DNA of 5,615 nt from Desulfobulbus sp. GTDB lineage: Bacteria; Desulfobacterota; Desulfobulbia; Desulfobulbales; Desulfobulbaceae. The notes below the pieces were generated by a model. The model saw only the letters and a program-made list of their open reading frames with translations. It did no database searches and had not been told where the DNA came from. Within the stretch, counting starts at the first letter, position 1; every line of letters begins with the position of its first letter. The stretch covers positions 1 to 5,615 of the forward strand of contig JAQUEZ010000343.1 in NCBI GenBank assembly GCA_028684915.1. The letters run 5' to 3'. This document shows positions 1-5,613 of this stretch, in pieces. The position numbers and the translations under genes are program-made.

Positions 1-2
1 TC

Positions 3-127
3 ACAAACAACCGGTCGGATTGCTCCGGAACAGCGGTCGGCTTCCCGCCGGAATGCTGGTCGCCATCAGATCGGAATGCCGGTCGGCATCGAACCGGAAC
101 AGCGGTCGGCTTCGCCCGGAATACGCA
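3..127 (-). mobile_element. Terminal repeat array of a probable IS21-family insertion sequence (one end; element continues off the left edge)
   Basis: This stretch holds about four and a half tandem, imperfect copies of a 22-23 bp unit. Units begin at about 3 (degenerate), 25, 48, 71 and 94, and a final partial copy CCGGAATACGCA lies at 116-127. The shared core is CCGGAA, a variable few bases, CGGTCGG, then TC. Short tandem repeats of this size and style, with the outermost copy ending in CA (TG on the minus strand), are characteristic of the multiple transposase-binding repeats at IS21-family ends. The CCGGAATACGCA edge matches what I remember of such ends. No istA or istB coding sequence is visible, because the body of the element would lie left of position 1. 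The array sits inside an SLT-domain reading frame, so 127 is the probable insertion junction. Family assignment is an inference from repeat architecture. Confidence 0.6.
3..127. repeat. Tandem ~23-bp imperfect direct repeats, about 4.5 copies
   Basis: Units at 25-47, 48-70 and 71-93 are each 23 bp, and the unit at 94-115 is 22 bp. A degenerate copy (3-24) lies on the left and a partial copy (116-127) on the right. The two copies at 25 and 94 are nearly identical over CCGGAACAGCGGTCGGCTTC. There are no unique spacers between units, so this is a tandem array and not a CRISPR. Confidence 0.85.
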
Positions 128-628
128 AACGAGAGCATCTGCGTTCGATTTGAGCTCAAATCTATTGGTGTCATCCAACCCATAACCCCAACCTGTTTTT
201 CTTACAAATTGGCCTAAACCTGCTGCTGTTGTTGTGCCTGCTGCAGCATCTGGATTGAACCCAGACTCCACAAAGGCAATTGCCAATACATGTGCCGTTT
301 CCCGATTAGTAAGCCCATGATTTTTCGCAGCCTCAATAATTGTGTCAATCGCTTTCCTTTGAACTTCAGGTGATGCATCACCATGTCTGCGACTATTCCC
401 GCTAGCACGACCAGGGGTCATTTGTATTGGGAGAAGATAATATGAGTGCAATCCCCCCGGCAATTTTCTCCGAATTTTTTTGCCATTTTTGTCGTACTTT
501 TGTGGTGAATCTGGTTTTGGTAATGGGTACGAGTTGGAATATTTGCCACCTTTAGGTGCATACATTCCATCATAATAAATATTTGACATTAGCGATCTCC
601 CTTAATTGATAATTTTTAGAAAGAATCA

Positions 629-1150
629 CTATTCATCTGGAATTGCCTCAAAATCAATGCCCCGTTTCGGGCTGCCATGAAGACCAAGTTCTTTCCATTT
701 GTGTGCAAATGAGGACTTTTGTTTTTTGTATCTGTCCACCACTATTCTATTGCCTTTCAAATCCAATATTCCTTGCCATTCACACTCTACGCAGTTGCCA
801 CCTGTCCTATACGAAAGAACAAGATAAGATTGTTTTTTACCTTTTACGCATTGGTAGCCGTCAGCGGATGTAGCATCTAAGTCTTTGTCATAAGGTTTCC
901 CTGAAGAAGGTGTTTCAATCGATATTCCAGTTTTGATGTCCTTCAAGGTGATAGTTTGTTCTTCAGAATGTGGTGGACTATCTGACGTAAATTTAAAATA
1001 TTTTGTAATAATTTCGATTTTGGTATCATCGCAAATGAAATCTGTTTTTGTTTTATAATTAATTTCTTTACAAAAAACAGTTGCACTGCATGACAAGATC
1101 AGCAGTGCAGTGATACCTATGCAACTAATAATAGTTTGCTTTGCTTTCAT
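629..1150 (-). CDS. Small exported cysteine-containing protein, candidate periplasmic immunity protein
   Basis: This 173-residue protein is not one I recognise by family. Residues 1-29 form an export signal: MKAK, then a hydrophobic stretch with LLILSC and VFCKE. Cleavage could be by signal peptidase I near 25-27, or C21 could be a weak lipobox cysteine. The mature part is polar and probably beta-rich, with cysteines at 40, 101, 120 and 123; GGNCVECEW holds a CxxC pair, so disulfides in the periplasm are plausible. The start at 1150 is chosen because GGGAGTC lies 5-6 nt upstream and the signal peptide begins there; an upstream extension to 1285 would overlap tssF. It starts 34 nt after the tssF stop and ends 39 nt before the SLT gene. 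A periplasmic protein directly beside a wall-lytic effector fits an immunity protein, but that role is inferred from position only. Confidence 0.75.
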   Translation of the reverse strand: MKAKQTIISCIGITALLILSCSATVFCKEINYKTKTDFICDDTKIEIITKYFKFTSDSPPHSEEQTITLKDIKTGISIETPSSGKPYDKDLDATSADGYQCVKGKKQSYLVLSYRTGGNCVECEWQGILDLKGNRIVVDRYKKQKSSFAHKWKELGLHGSPKRGIDFEAIPDE

Positions 1151-1155
1151 TGATG

Positions 1156-1162
1156 ACTCCCT
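1156..1162 (-). promoter_or_regulatory. Ribosome binding site deciding the start at 1150
   Basis: On the minus strand the sequence reads GGGAGTCATCAATG. The purine-rich GGGAG core sits 5-8 nt before the ATG at 1150. This fixes the start immediately before the signal peptide and argues against the longer frame beginning at 1285, whose N-terminal 45 residues are just tssF sequence in another frame. Confidence 0.6.
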
Positions 1163-1184
1163 TTTTTTAGTATTTGGTGCAGCT

Positions 1185-1520
1185 TCACAGATAAGGTCTT
1201 TTTCCTGTTTTGACCGGCCATTCACATCTTTTGCCACCATGCACATCCTCAACAATAGTTTGTGTAAAACATGATTCGGTCGCAAAGCCTCTCAGGAAAT
1301 GGTCAAGCATAGCGGCAAACAGATAAAGTTCACCCGGTGATCCAAAGGATTCACGATTCAGAATAATAAGGATTTCCCAACCACGCAGCATTGATCTTCC
1401 AAAAAGTCTGTCCGTTGGTTTGAGGTGAAGATCCGTAATCCCCTGGATTTGCGTTACATGAAGCTTGGCAGTCGTATAGTCGCTGTTGTATGACTGCGCA
1501 ATCATAGGGGTCCAATCATA
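1185..1520 (-). pseudogene. tssF: tssF (impG/vasA) 3' remnant, T6SS baseplate component
   Basis: The last ~106 codons of a TssF protein are preserved. TssF is a T6SS baseplate wedge component, normally around 600 residues long and acting with TssG, TssE and TssK in the cytoplasm at the inner membrane. The diagnostic C-terminal block is visible: an IQGITDLHLKP strand, LFGRSMLRGWEILIIL, a SFGSPGELYLFAAMLDHFL stretch, then a SCFTQTIVEDVHGGKRCEWP segment and the terminal GKRPYL. This corresponds to the family pattern of RGxEI, a FxG...LFxxxLxxFF helix, SFTxTV and a final RWPxRxGxRxxL. No family start or upstream ~500 residues exist here; the frame begins at the RAYT-unit boundary near 1520. The gene is therefore broken and cannot make a complete protein. 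No tssG follows, which is unusual because tssG normally comes immediately after. Confidence 0.85.
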
Positions 1521-1526
1521 GGGGTC
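1499..1526. repeat. Perfect 14-bp tandem duplication beside the RAYT unit boundary
   Basis: CAATCATAGGGGTC occurs twice head to tail at 1499-1512 and 1513-1526. The second copy overlaps the start of the left inverted repeat of the RAYT unit (1520-1535). It may be a slippage or insertion by-product at the junction between tssF and the element. Confidence 0.85.
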
Positions 1527-1535
1527 AGGGCTACA
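1520..1535 (+). repeat. Left 16-bp inverted repeat of the RAYT unit
   Basis: AGGGGTCAGGGCTACA lies just beyond the transposase stop codon. Its exact reverse complement occurs at 2519-2534 on the other side of the transposase gene. The pair brackets the gene closely and marks the likely limits of the inserted unit. Confidence 0.85.
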
Positions 1536-1539
1536 CAAT

Positions 1540-2478
1540 TTATATTTTAAGTATTCCCTTCACCTGATTGACCTTCTCTTTCAAACCTTTTTCCTGCTCC
1601 ATTTTTAGAAGAAATCTGCGGCTGGCCTCTGTGATTGCAGATTCGCCAACTGCAAAATGCTGACTTATGTCCTTTAACTTTGCACCGCTATATTTGTGGC
1701 ATATATGAATACTTGCATTTCTAGCCAGTTTTTCGTTGCCGTCGAACTTGTCTTGTACCGCCTTGATGATCTCCTCCGGTGAAGGCTGGATAGCAAACTG
1801 CCGCAGTGCAGGAAGGTTTCTGCTGGGCTCTTTTACAGATAGATACTCTTGTGTGATTGCTTCAATAAATGAGCCACTACCCAGTATTGAGGAGCCGAAG
1901 GTGCTTTTTAAGGGACTCTCATGTTTTTTCCCGATCAAATCTTCTACAAAAAGCTGGTACTTTTTCCTGGCATTGTCAGCGCTTCCGGTAAAACTGCCGA
2001 GAATAAAGTCAGTATTGAGCCATTCGGGCGCCGCAGTATTGCCAATATATGCATGATAGCTAGACCACGGATATTCTTCCGGTTTGCTCGCCATGCCAGC
2101 CCTTACTGGATTAAGATGAATGTACCGGGAAAGCTCTACCGCGTACTCGTCAGCTTCAACCAGTATTGCCTTGAATCTCCCTTGGAAAAGATGTCCGACT
2201 CTCTTTCTTTTCAGGTTAAAGTATGTGGTGTAAGCTCCGTTTATGTGCTGCATGATCTCCGACAGATTACCCTGCGGAGTTTCCAGAAACAGGTGAAAAT
2301 GATTACTCATCAGGCAGTATGCTTGGATCTTCGCGCCGTACCTGATTGTTGCTGATTCCAGGTACGACAAAAACTTCTCTCGATCTCTTCGGCTCTTGAA
2401 AATATTCCCGCGTTCATTACCACGTGTGGTTACATGGTAGAACGCTCCAGGATATGTTATGCGCAACGGTCTTGACAT
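1540..2478 (-). CDS. REP-associated tyrosine transposase (Y1/IS200-like fold) with C-terminal DnaA-like HTH region
   Basis: This 312-residue protein belongs to the RAYT/TnpA-REP group of single-strand Y1 transposases, which nick and join DNA at REP-like hairpins through a HUH site and a tyrosine. The classic N-terminus SRPLRITYPGAFYHVTTRGN is present, followed by the HUH motif in SNHFHLF (His60, His62). KRVGHLFQGRFKAILVE lies at 92-108 and SRYIHLNPVRAG at 117-128, where Tyr119 is the likely catalytic tyrosine. Residues ~236-291 resemble the DnaA C-terminal-like helix-turn-helix often fused to this family (KLKDISQHFAVGESAITEASRRF region). ATG at 2478 is preferred because it gives the family N-terminus; the in-frame TTG at 2493 would overlap the preceding gene. 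It starts 7 nt after that gene's stop, so translational coupling is possible. The protein looks intact. Confidence 0.9.
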   Translation of the reverse strand: MSRPLRITYPGAFYHVTTRGNERGNIFKSRRDREKFLSYLESATIRYGAKIQAYCLMSNHFHLFLETPQGNLSEIMQHINGAYTTYFNLKRKRVGHLFQGRFKAILVEADEYAVELSRYIHLNPVRAGMASKPEEYPWSSYHAYIGNTAAPEWLNTDFILGSFTGSADNARKKYQLFVEDLIGKKHESPLKSTFGSSILGSGSFIEAITQEYLSVKEPSRNLPALRQFAIQPSPEEIIKAVQDKFDGNEKLARNASIHICHKYSGAKLKDISQHFAVGESAITEASRRFLLKMEQEKGLKEKVNQVKGILKI

Positions 2479-2485
2479 AGAATTC

Positions 2486-4381
2486 TCATTCAAAACGTAG
2501 TTCAGATTTTATGAAATATGTAGCCCTGACCCCTTCACTCTTTATTCGATGCTTCATCATCCGAAAAGCAGTTATGACCGCTTCATCCCGATAATGTGCG
2601 TAATTCACGGCAATTGTTTGGAGCAGCGGCAGGCTGGTCTTGTCTCCCAGTAATGCCGCAGACCAGGCGGCATGGAAGCGGCAGGCCACATCCGAATTGG
2701 TGAAGTTTTCAATGATAGCGGGTAGTAGATCAATCCGGCCCAGTTCTCCGGTCGCCTTGAGCGCGCGTGCTTTCAATGCCAGGTTTTTGCTATGTATGGC
2801 TTCCGTCAAACACGTACCCGGATCAATGCGATGAATTGCGGATGCGCCAATCGCGATGCGGCAAAGGTCAGGGGATTGCTCGGCCATGAATTTTTTGATA
2901 TATGGCTCTGTCTGAGAGTAGGGGAGCCACCCCAGTGCAGAGATAATCCCTTTTGACAGGATGGGATCGGAACCACCCTTTTCAAGTAAACCGGTAATGC
3001 GCTCTTCATCGCCATGTTTGAACGCCAGAATTGAGGCAACAAAATATTCACCCGCATTTCCAAACTGCAGTGACTCCCGGCACATCTCCCAACCGGTCTC
3101 GCCGGCCAGCCGGAGTCCGTCCAGATGCGCTTCGAGGCGTTGATCATGGCGCGCCAGTTCACTTAGCCCAATATGCGGCGCCTTTGCCAGGCGGTTGCGG
3201 AGCAGCCACTGGAAGGGAGCTTCGTCGATATGCTGTTCAATAACAGCCGGCAGGGCCGCCAGGTGCTTATTCTGCTCGTTACGGATGAGTGCATCCTTAT
3301 CGCGATTATCACCCTTTTCGAGGCAGAGGATGCGCCGGGTACCGTCCTCATCAGAGGTTGAAAGCGCTATGTTCAGCGGTAGAAATGTCCCGGAAAGAAG
3401 ACCAAAAGCTGATGCCAGTAGCACCGTCCCCATTGCCACGCCGCAATCTCCGGCACAGTCGGCCGGATGCTTCAATTCGCGCGTTTTATCGTCAATCGGG
3501 AAAATCCTGCCGGCGGTGAACCCCCATTCGAGAGCCCGAGCCCGCTCACCATTCAGGTCGGCGATCACCATGTCGATTTCTGCACCCTTACCTGGCAGCT
3601 GTGCAAAGGCTTCGTGGAAGGCGCTCGTCAAACCTTTGGCCGTTGAAGGAGTCGTGCCGCTCCAGAGATGCGGTTCACTGCCGCGGCCCCAGGAGCTGAT
3701 GAAGGCGTGTATCGCAGCGTTACGGCTTCTGGCATGGGACTCCAGCTCCAGCAGGATCACACCGGCTGCTTCCCCGGCGATAAATCCTTCCGGATTGGTC
3801 CCACTCTTGAGCCGATCCGCCTCAAAGAGTTGATCAAGAGCTGCTGTTTCGCAAAGCGAATCGACACACCCGACCAGGGCCATGTGACAGGTGCCACTGC
3901 GCAGATCAGCGACAGCCTGAATGATGTTTTCAAAGAAAAGACAGCGGCCTAACACAGAATCAGCAGAGAAAATTTCTTGCTGAGTGGAAACGGGCAGGTC
4001 ATGCAGTTCAGCTTTCAAACTTTCCATGAAATTGCCGTTTCCCGGTTGGATGTTGCTATTCAGTCGCCAGCAGGCCTGTGTCAGCATATCGGTTGAAAGC
4101 CCGTCTGTGCATTCCCGAATGGCCGGAGTCAGCAAAGCTATGGCACGATCAGTACCGGACACACGCCGCGATACGACATGCTCCGCCATGCGGGCGATCT
4201 TGGCCCCGCACAGTTCGGTCCCATATTCGTCACCATTTACCATCACGGTTTCGTGCTCGGTAAAGTTGGCAATGCTACTGCGGATAGCAGCAAGAGAAGT
4301 AGGTGTGCTGCACCCTAGGGAAGAGAGCAGCCCTATGCCGGTAATAGCAATTCGATCAATGTCTGTTGGGGGTATTTCCAT
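2486..4381 (-). CDS. Fused ketoacyl-synthase-like / TIGR02270-type HEAT-repeat protein, T6SS-associated, C-terminus altered by the RAYT unit
   Basis: This 631-residue protein has two halves. Residues ~9-355 have a thiolase/beta-ketoacyl synthase fold: RIAITGIGLLSSLG at 10-23, MALVGCVDSL at 167-176, GFIAGEAAGVILLE at 199-212. The active site looks lost. C147 is near but not exactly at the nucleophile position, the HxTGT block is replaced by ADLNGER (274-280), and the second His region reads LKHPADCAGDCGVAMG (303-318). It is therefore probably a non-catalytic scaffold. Residues ~374-616 match the start of TIGR02270-type proteins (IEQHIDEAPFQWLLR, then RLEAHLDGLRLAGETGWE) followed by HEAT-like helical repeats. 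In the T6SS loci I know, these two proteins are usually separate neighbouring genes. From E616 onward the frame reads through the RAYT repeat and ends in 15 foreign residues, so the usual C-terminal part of the HEAT protein is missing. Start ATG at 4381 lies 30 nt after the Tli4-like stop; its ribosome site is weak. Confidence 0.8.
   Translation of the reverse strand: MEIPPTDIDRIAITGIGLLSSLGCSTPTSLAAIRSSIANFTEHETVMVNGDEYGTELCGAKIARMAEHVVSRRVSGTDRAIALLTPAIRECTDGLSTDMLTQACWRLNSNIQPGNGNFMESLKAELHDLPVSTQQEIFSADSVLGRCLFFENIIQAVADLRSGTCHMALVGCVDSLCETAALDQLFEADRLKSGTNPEGFIAGEAAGVILLELESHARSRNAAIHAFISSWGRGSEPHLWSGTTPSTAKGLTSAFHEAFAQLPGKGAEIDMVIADLNGERARALEWGFTAGRIFPIDDKTRELKHPADCAGDCGVAMGTVLLASAFGLLSGTFLPLNIALSTSDEDGTRRILCLEKGDNRDKDALIRNEQNKHLAALPAVIEQHIDEAPFQWLLRNRLAKAPHIGLSELARHDQRLEAHLDGLRLAGETGWEMCRESLQFGNAGEYFVASILAFKHGDEERITGLLEKGGSDPILSKGIISALGWLPYSQTEPYIKKFMAEQSPDLCRIAIGASAIHRIDPGTCLTEAIHSKNLALKARALKATGELGRIDLLPAIIENFTNSDVACRFHAAWSAALLGDKTSLPLLQTIAVNYAHYRDEAVITAFRMMKHRIKSEGVRATYFIKSELRFE
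2519..2534 (-). repeat. Right 16-bp inverted repeat of the RAYT unit
   Basis: TGTAGCCCTGACCCCT is the exact reverse complement of 1520-1535. It overlaps codons 616-621 of the ketoacyl-synthase/HEAT frame and encodes the GVRAT part of its tail, which shows where native coding ends. Confidence 0.85.
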
Positions 4382-4411
4382 TTATCAAGATCCGAGTTGA
4401 TTCTTTATGAT

Positions 4412-5446
4412 TCATTTTTCCTGCACAAGCATAGGTTTCATGGAATCAAGAATTGCATCCCAAATTTTCAGCTTCTCGTCCAGATTGCCGTCGGGGGATT
4501 CCATATTGATGCGTGTTGTGGGGTATTCGCCTGAATCATCCTTGCCGTTGAATTCCCAAGTAAAAACCAAGTTTGTCTCTTTTCCTTCTCTAACCTTAAG
4601 AACTGCTTCTTCTCCCGGCATTCCGGCCACATTACGTTTGTCCAGTCGGATCTTGGAGATGCTTCCACCTGGAGTGATCAGAGCCGCAGCAAGCATTCCT
4701 CTTGTTTTTTTTATGAGCCCCATAGTTTCTATTTCATGGTTAAAATCCATTTCCATCTCGATCAGTAATTTGAGATGGAAGGGGTGGCCTTCGAAGCGCG
4801 CTATTGATTCTTCTTGCTCCAAATAGGGCATATTTATTGCGCCGTGTTGCAGGTAATATCGATTGCCCGCCTGGAGCATATTCTGTTTTAAGGTTTCCTG
4901 CGACAGGTAGTTTTTTGCAATATTCTCAATGTTGTTAATCATCTTATGGCTGACGTTTTCTTTTTCTACGATGCTCGGATTTCCCGTTAGCCACACCCCA
5001 ACTGGACCTGTATCCATTAAAAGATTCCATTGCGCGGTTCTCACCCTAAAATGGTCATAATAATTAAACACTCCTTTGACCCACTTTCCAACTTCGAGGA
5101 AATCGTGTGTCTTTATGATGACTTTGTCTTTCCCCTCAGGAGGTTCAATTCTTTTTATCTCAGCCATGAATCGATCCCATTCAGCAATTCTAGCCTGTTC
5201 AGAGGGGATATTTATTGGCCACAAAATCTCTTTGATTGCAACGTTTCTCAGTTTTGACGAGCGTAGCTTCAACTCCATTTCAATAGGTATTGCTATGGAA
5301 AAACGGCCGATGTTGTATGTTTGCATGCTTTTATTTGCTCCTTTGTTGTCAGCATTCAGGTCACATCCATGAACTGTCGAAAAAGTTAGGAGGATAAAAA
5401 AACTAACTAGTACGGGCTTGAATATGGTGATCACGTATTGTTTCAT
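4412..5446 (-). CDS. Tli4-family T6SS lipase-immunity protein (lipoprotein)
   Basis: This 344-residue protein resembles the Tli4 family, periplasmic immunity proteins that neutralise T6SS Tle4-type phospholipase effectors. The N-terminus has a hydrophobic signal (PVLVSFFILLTFSTVHGC) with C28 as a plausible lipidation site, which would anchor it to a membrane facing the periplasm. Residues ~42-180 correspond to the N-terminal Tli4 domain. The C-terminal domain is clearer: MLAAALITPGGSISKIRLDK (251-270), RNVAGMPGEEAVLKVRE (271-287), FTWEFNG (295-301) and KIWDAILDSMKPM (327-339). This follows the family pattern of an R-x-VAGxxGEE segment, a WE strand and a final WDxILDSL helix. The ATG at 5446 has AGGAG 6-7 nt upstream. 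The start of the next gene is 30 nt downstream, so co-transcription is likely. The cognate lipase is not in the window. Family call is from memory of motifs. Confidence 0.75.
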   Translation of the reverse strand: MKQYVITIFKPVLVSFFILLTFSTVHGCDLNADNKGANKSMQTYNIGRFSIAIPIEMELKLRSSKLRNVAIKEILWPINIPSEQARIAEWDRFMAEIKRIEPPEGKDKVIIKTHDFLEVGKWVKGVFNYYDHFRVRTAQWNLLMDTGPVGVWLTGNPSIVEKENVSHKMINNIENIAKNYLSQETLKQNMLQAGNRYYLQHGAINMPYLEQEESIARFEGHPFHLKLLIEMEMDFNHEIETMGLIKKTRGMLAAALITPGGSISKIRLDKRNVAGMPGEEAVLKVREGKETNLVFTWEFNGKDDSGEYPTTRINMESPDGNLDEKLKIWDAILDSMKPMLVQEK

Positions 5447-5529
5447 CTTATTCTCCTATTCAATTGTTGGGCGCTACCTTACCCTCTTTGTAAGCTACTG
5501 ACGGTTGTCTAGACAGAAAATTGATAAAT
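5447..5529. other. Intergenic gap upstream of the Tli4-like gene
   Basis: This 83-nt gap holds the AGGAG ribosome site (5453-5457) of the Tli4-like gene and a 10-bp palindrome TGTCTAGACA at 5506-5515. I see no convincing promoter boxes or terminator hairpin with a T tract. Confidence 0.4.
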
Positions 5530-5613
5530 TTAAGTTTGGTTCAGCCCAGTTGAATATCCCTTGTTCTTTGAAAGATCAGCCAGTTCAAGTAAGCCGTTGA
5601 AGTATGTATCAGC
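5530..5613 (-). CDS. Possible C-terminal end of an upstream gene (partial)
   Basis: A minus-strand frame enters from the right edge and gives 27 codons ending at TAA (5530-5532). The residues (ADTYFNGLLELADLSKNKGY, then STGLNQT) look like an amphipathic helix and protein tail. It ends 83 nt before the Tli4-like start. By analogy with effector-immunity order it could be the end of the cognate effector, but 27 residues are too few to identify it. One competing frame also stays open from the edge, to TGA at about 5541, and is less protein-like. Confidence 0.4.
   Translation of the reverse strand, partial: ADTYFNGLLELADLSKNKGYSTGLNQT

Larger units (their letters stand above)
1..589 (-). pseudogene. 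SLT/lysozyme-like domain protein (candidate peptidoglycan-cleaving effector), interrupted by an IS end
   Basis: The frame opens with ATG at 589, 7-8 nt after a good GGGAG ribosome site, and stays open to the left edge. About 153 native residues run to position ~128, after which codons read into the IS-like repeats. Residues 1-60 are polar, rich in Gly, Pro, Lys and Tyr, and carry no signal peptide. Residues ~75-150 match a lysozyme-like/transglycosylase SLT fold: an amphipathic helix (~78-92), NRETAHVLAIAFVESGFNP with the probable catalytic Glu at 108, then TAAGLGQF at 121-128. Proteins of this fold cleave the glycan backbone of peptidoglycan. Lack of a signal peptide together with T6SS genes nearby suggests export by T6SS rather than a housekeeping transglycosylase; a phage-type lysin is the main alternative. 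It lies 39 nt downstream of the exported protein ending at 629, probably in one transcript. The fold call is fairly secure; the effector role is inferred. Confidence 0.72.
1520..2534 (-). mobile_element. RAYT (TnpA-REP type) transposase unit bounded by perfect inverted repeats
   Basis: A single Y1-type transposase gene is bracketed by perfect 16-bp inverted repeats at 1520-1535 and 2519-2534, about 1.0 kb in total. The right repeat falls inside the ketoacyl-synthase/HEAT gene and the left one abuts the tssF remnant, so both boundaries coincide with gene breaks. No obvious target-site duplication is seen outside the repeats, which fits Y1 transposases, as these do not normally create one. The limits are inferred from the repeats and the broken genes. 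Confidence 0.7.

Noticed and set aside
3..127. CRISPR array
   Set aside because: Repeats abut each other without unique spacers and are imperfect.
1..183. 60-residue minus-strand frame
   Set aside because: It consists of out-of-frame SLT codons followed by IS terminal repeats.
214..408. Minus-strand frame ending in a glutamine run
   Set aside because: It is the alternate frame of the SLT-domain coding sequence; the run arises from Ala/Thr codons (GCA/ACA) read out of frame.
1151..1285. N-terminal extension of the exported protein back to 1285
   Set aside because: It overlaps tssF coding in another frame, puts 45 polar residues before a signal peptide, and lacks a good ribosome site; ATG at 1150 has GGGAG in the right place.
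1921..2355. 144-residue plus-strand frame
   Set aside because: Antisense shadow of the transposase gene.
2479..2493. TTG start giving five extra residues to the transposase
   Set aside because: It overlaps the preceding stop; the family N-terminus begins with the ATG at 2478.
3195..3833. 212-residue plus-strand frame
   Set aside because: Antisense shadow of the ketoacyl-synthase/HEAT gene; Ser/Arg-rich with no recognisable domain.
5464..5470. Integron attC-like core GTTGGGC
   Set aside because: No matching RYYYAAC core at a suitable distance and no imperfect hairpin linking them.
5506..5515. Palindrome TGTCTAGACA as an operator
   Set aside because: Only 10 bp, single copy, and no clear promoter beside it; chance cannot be excluded.
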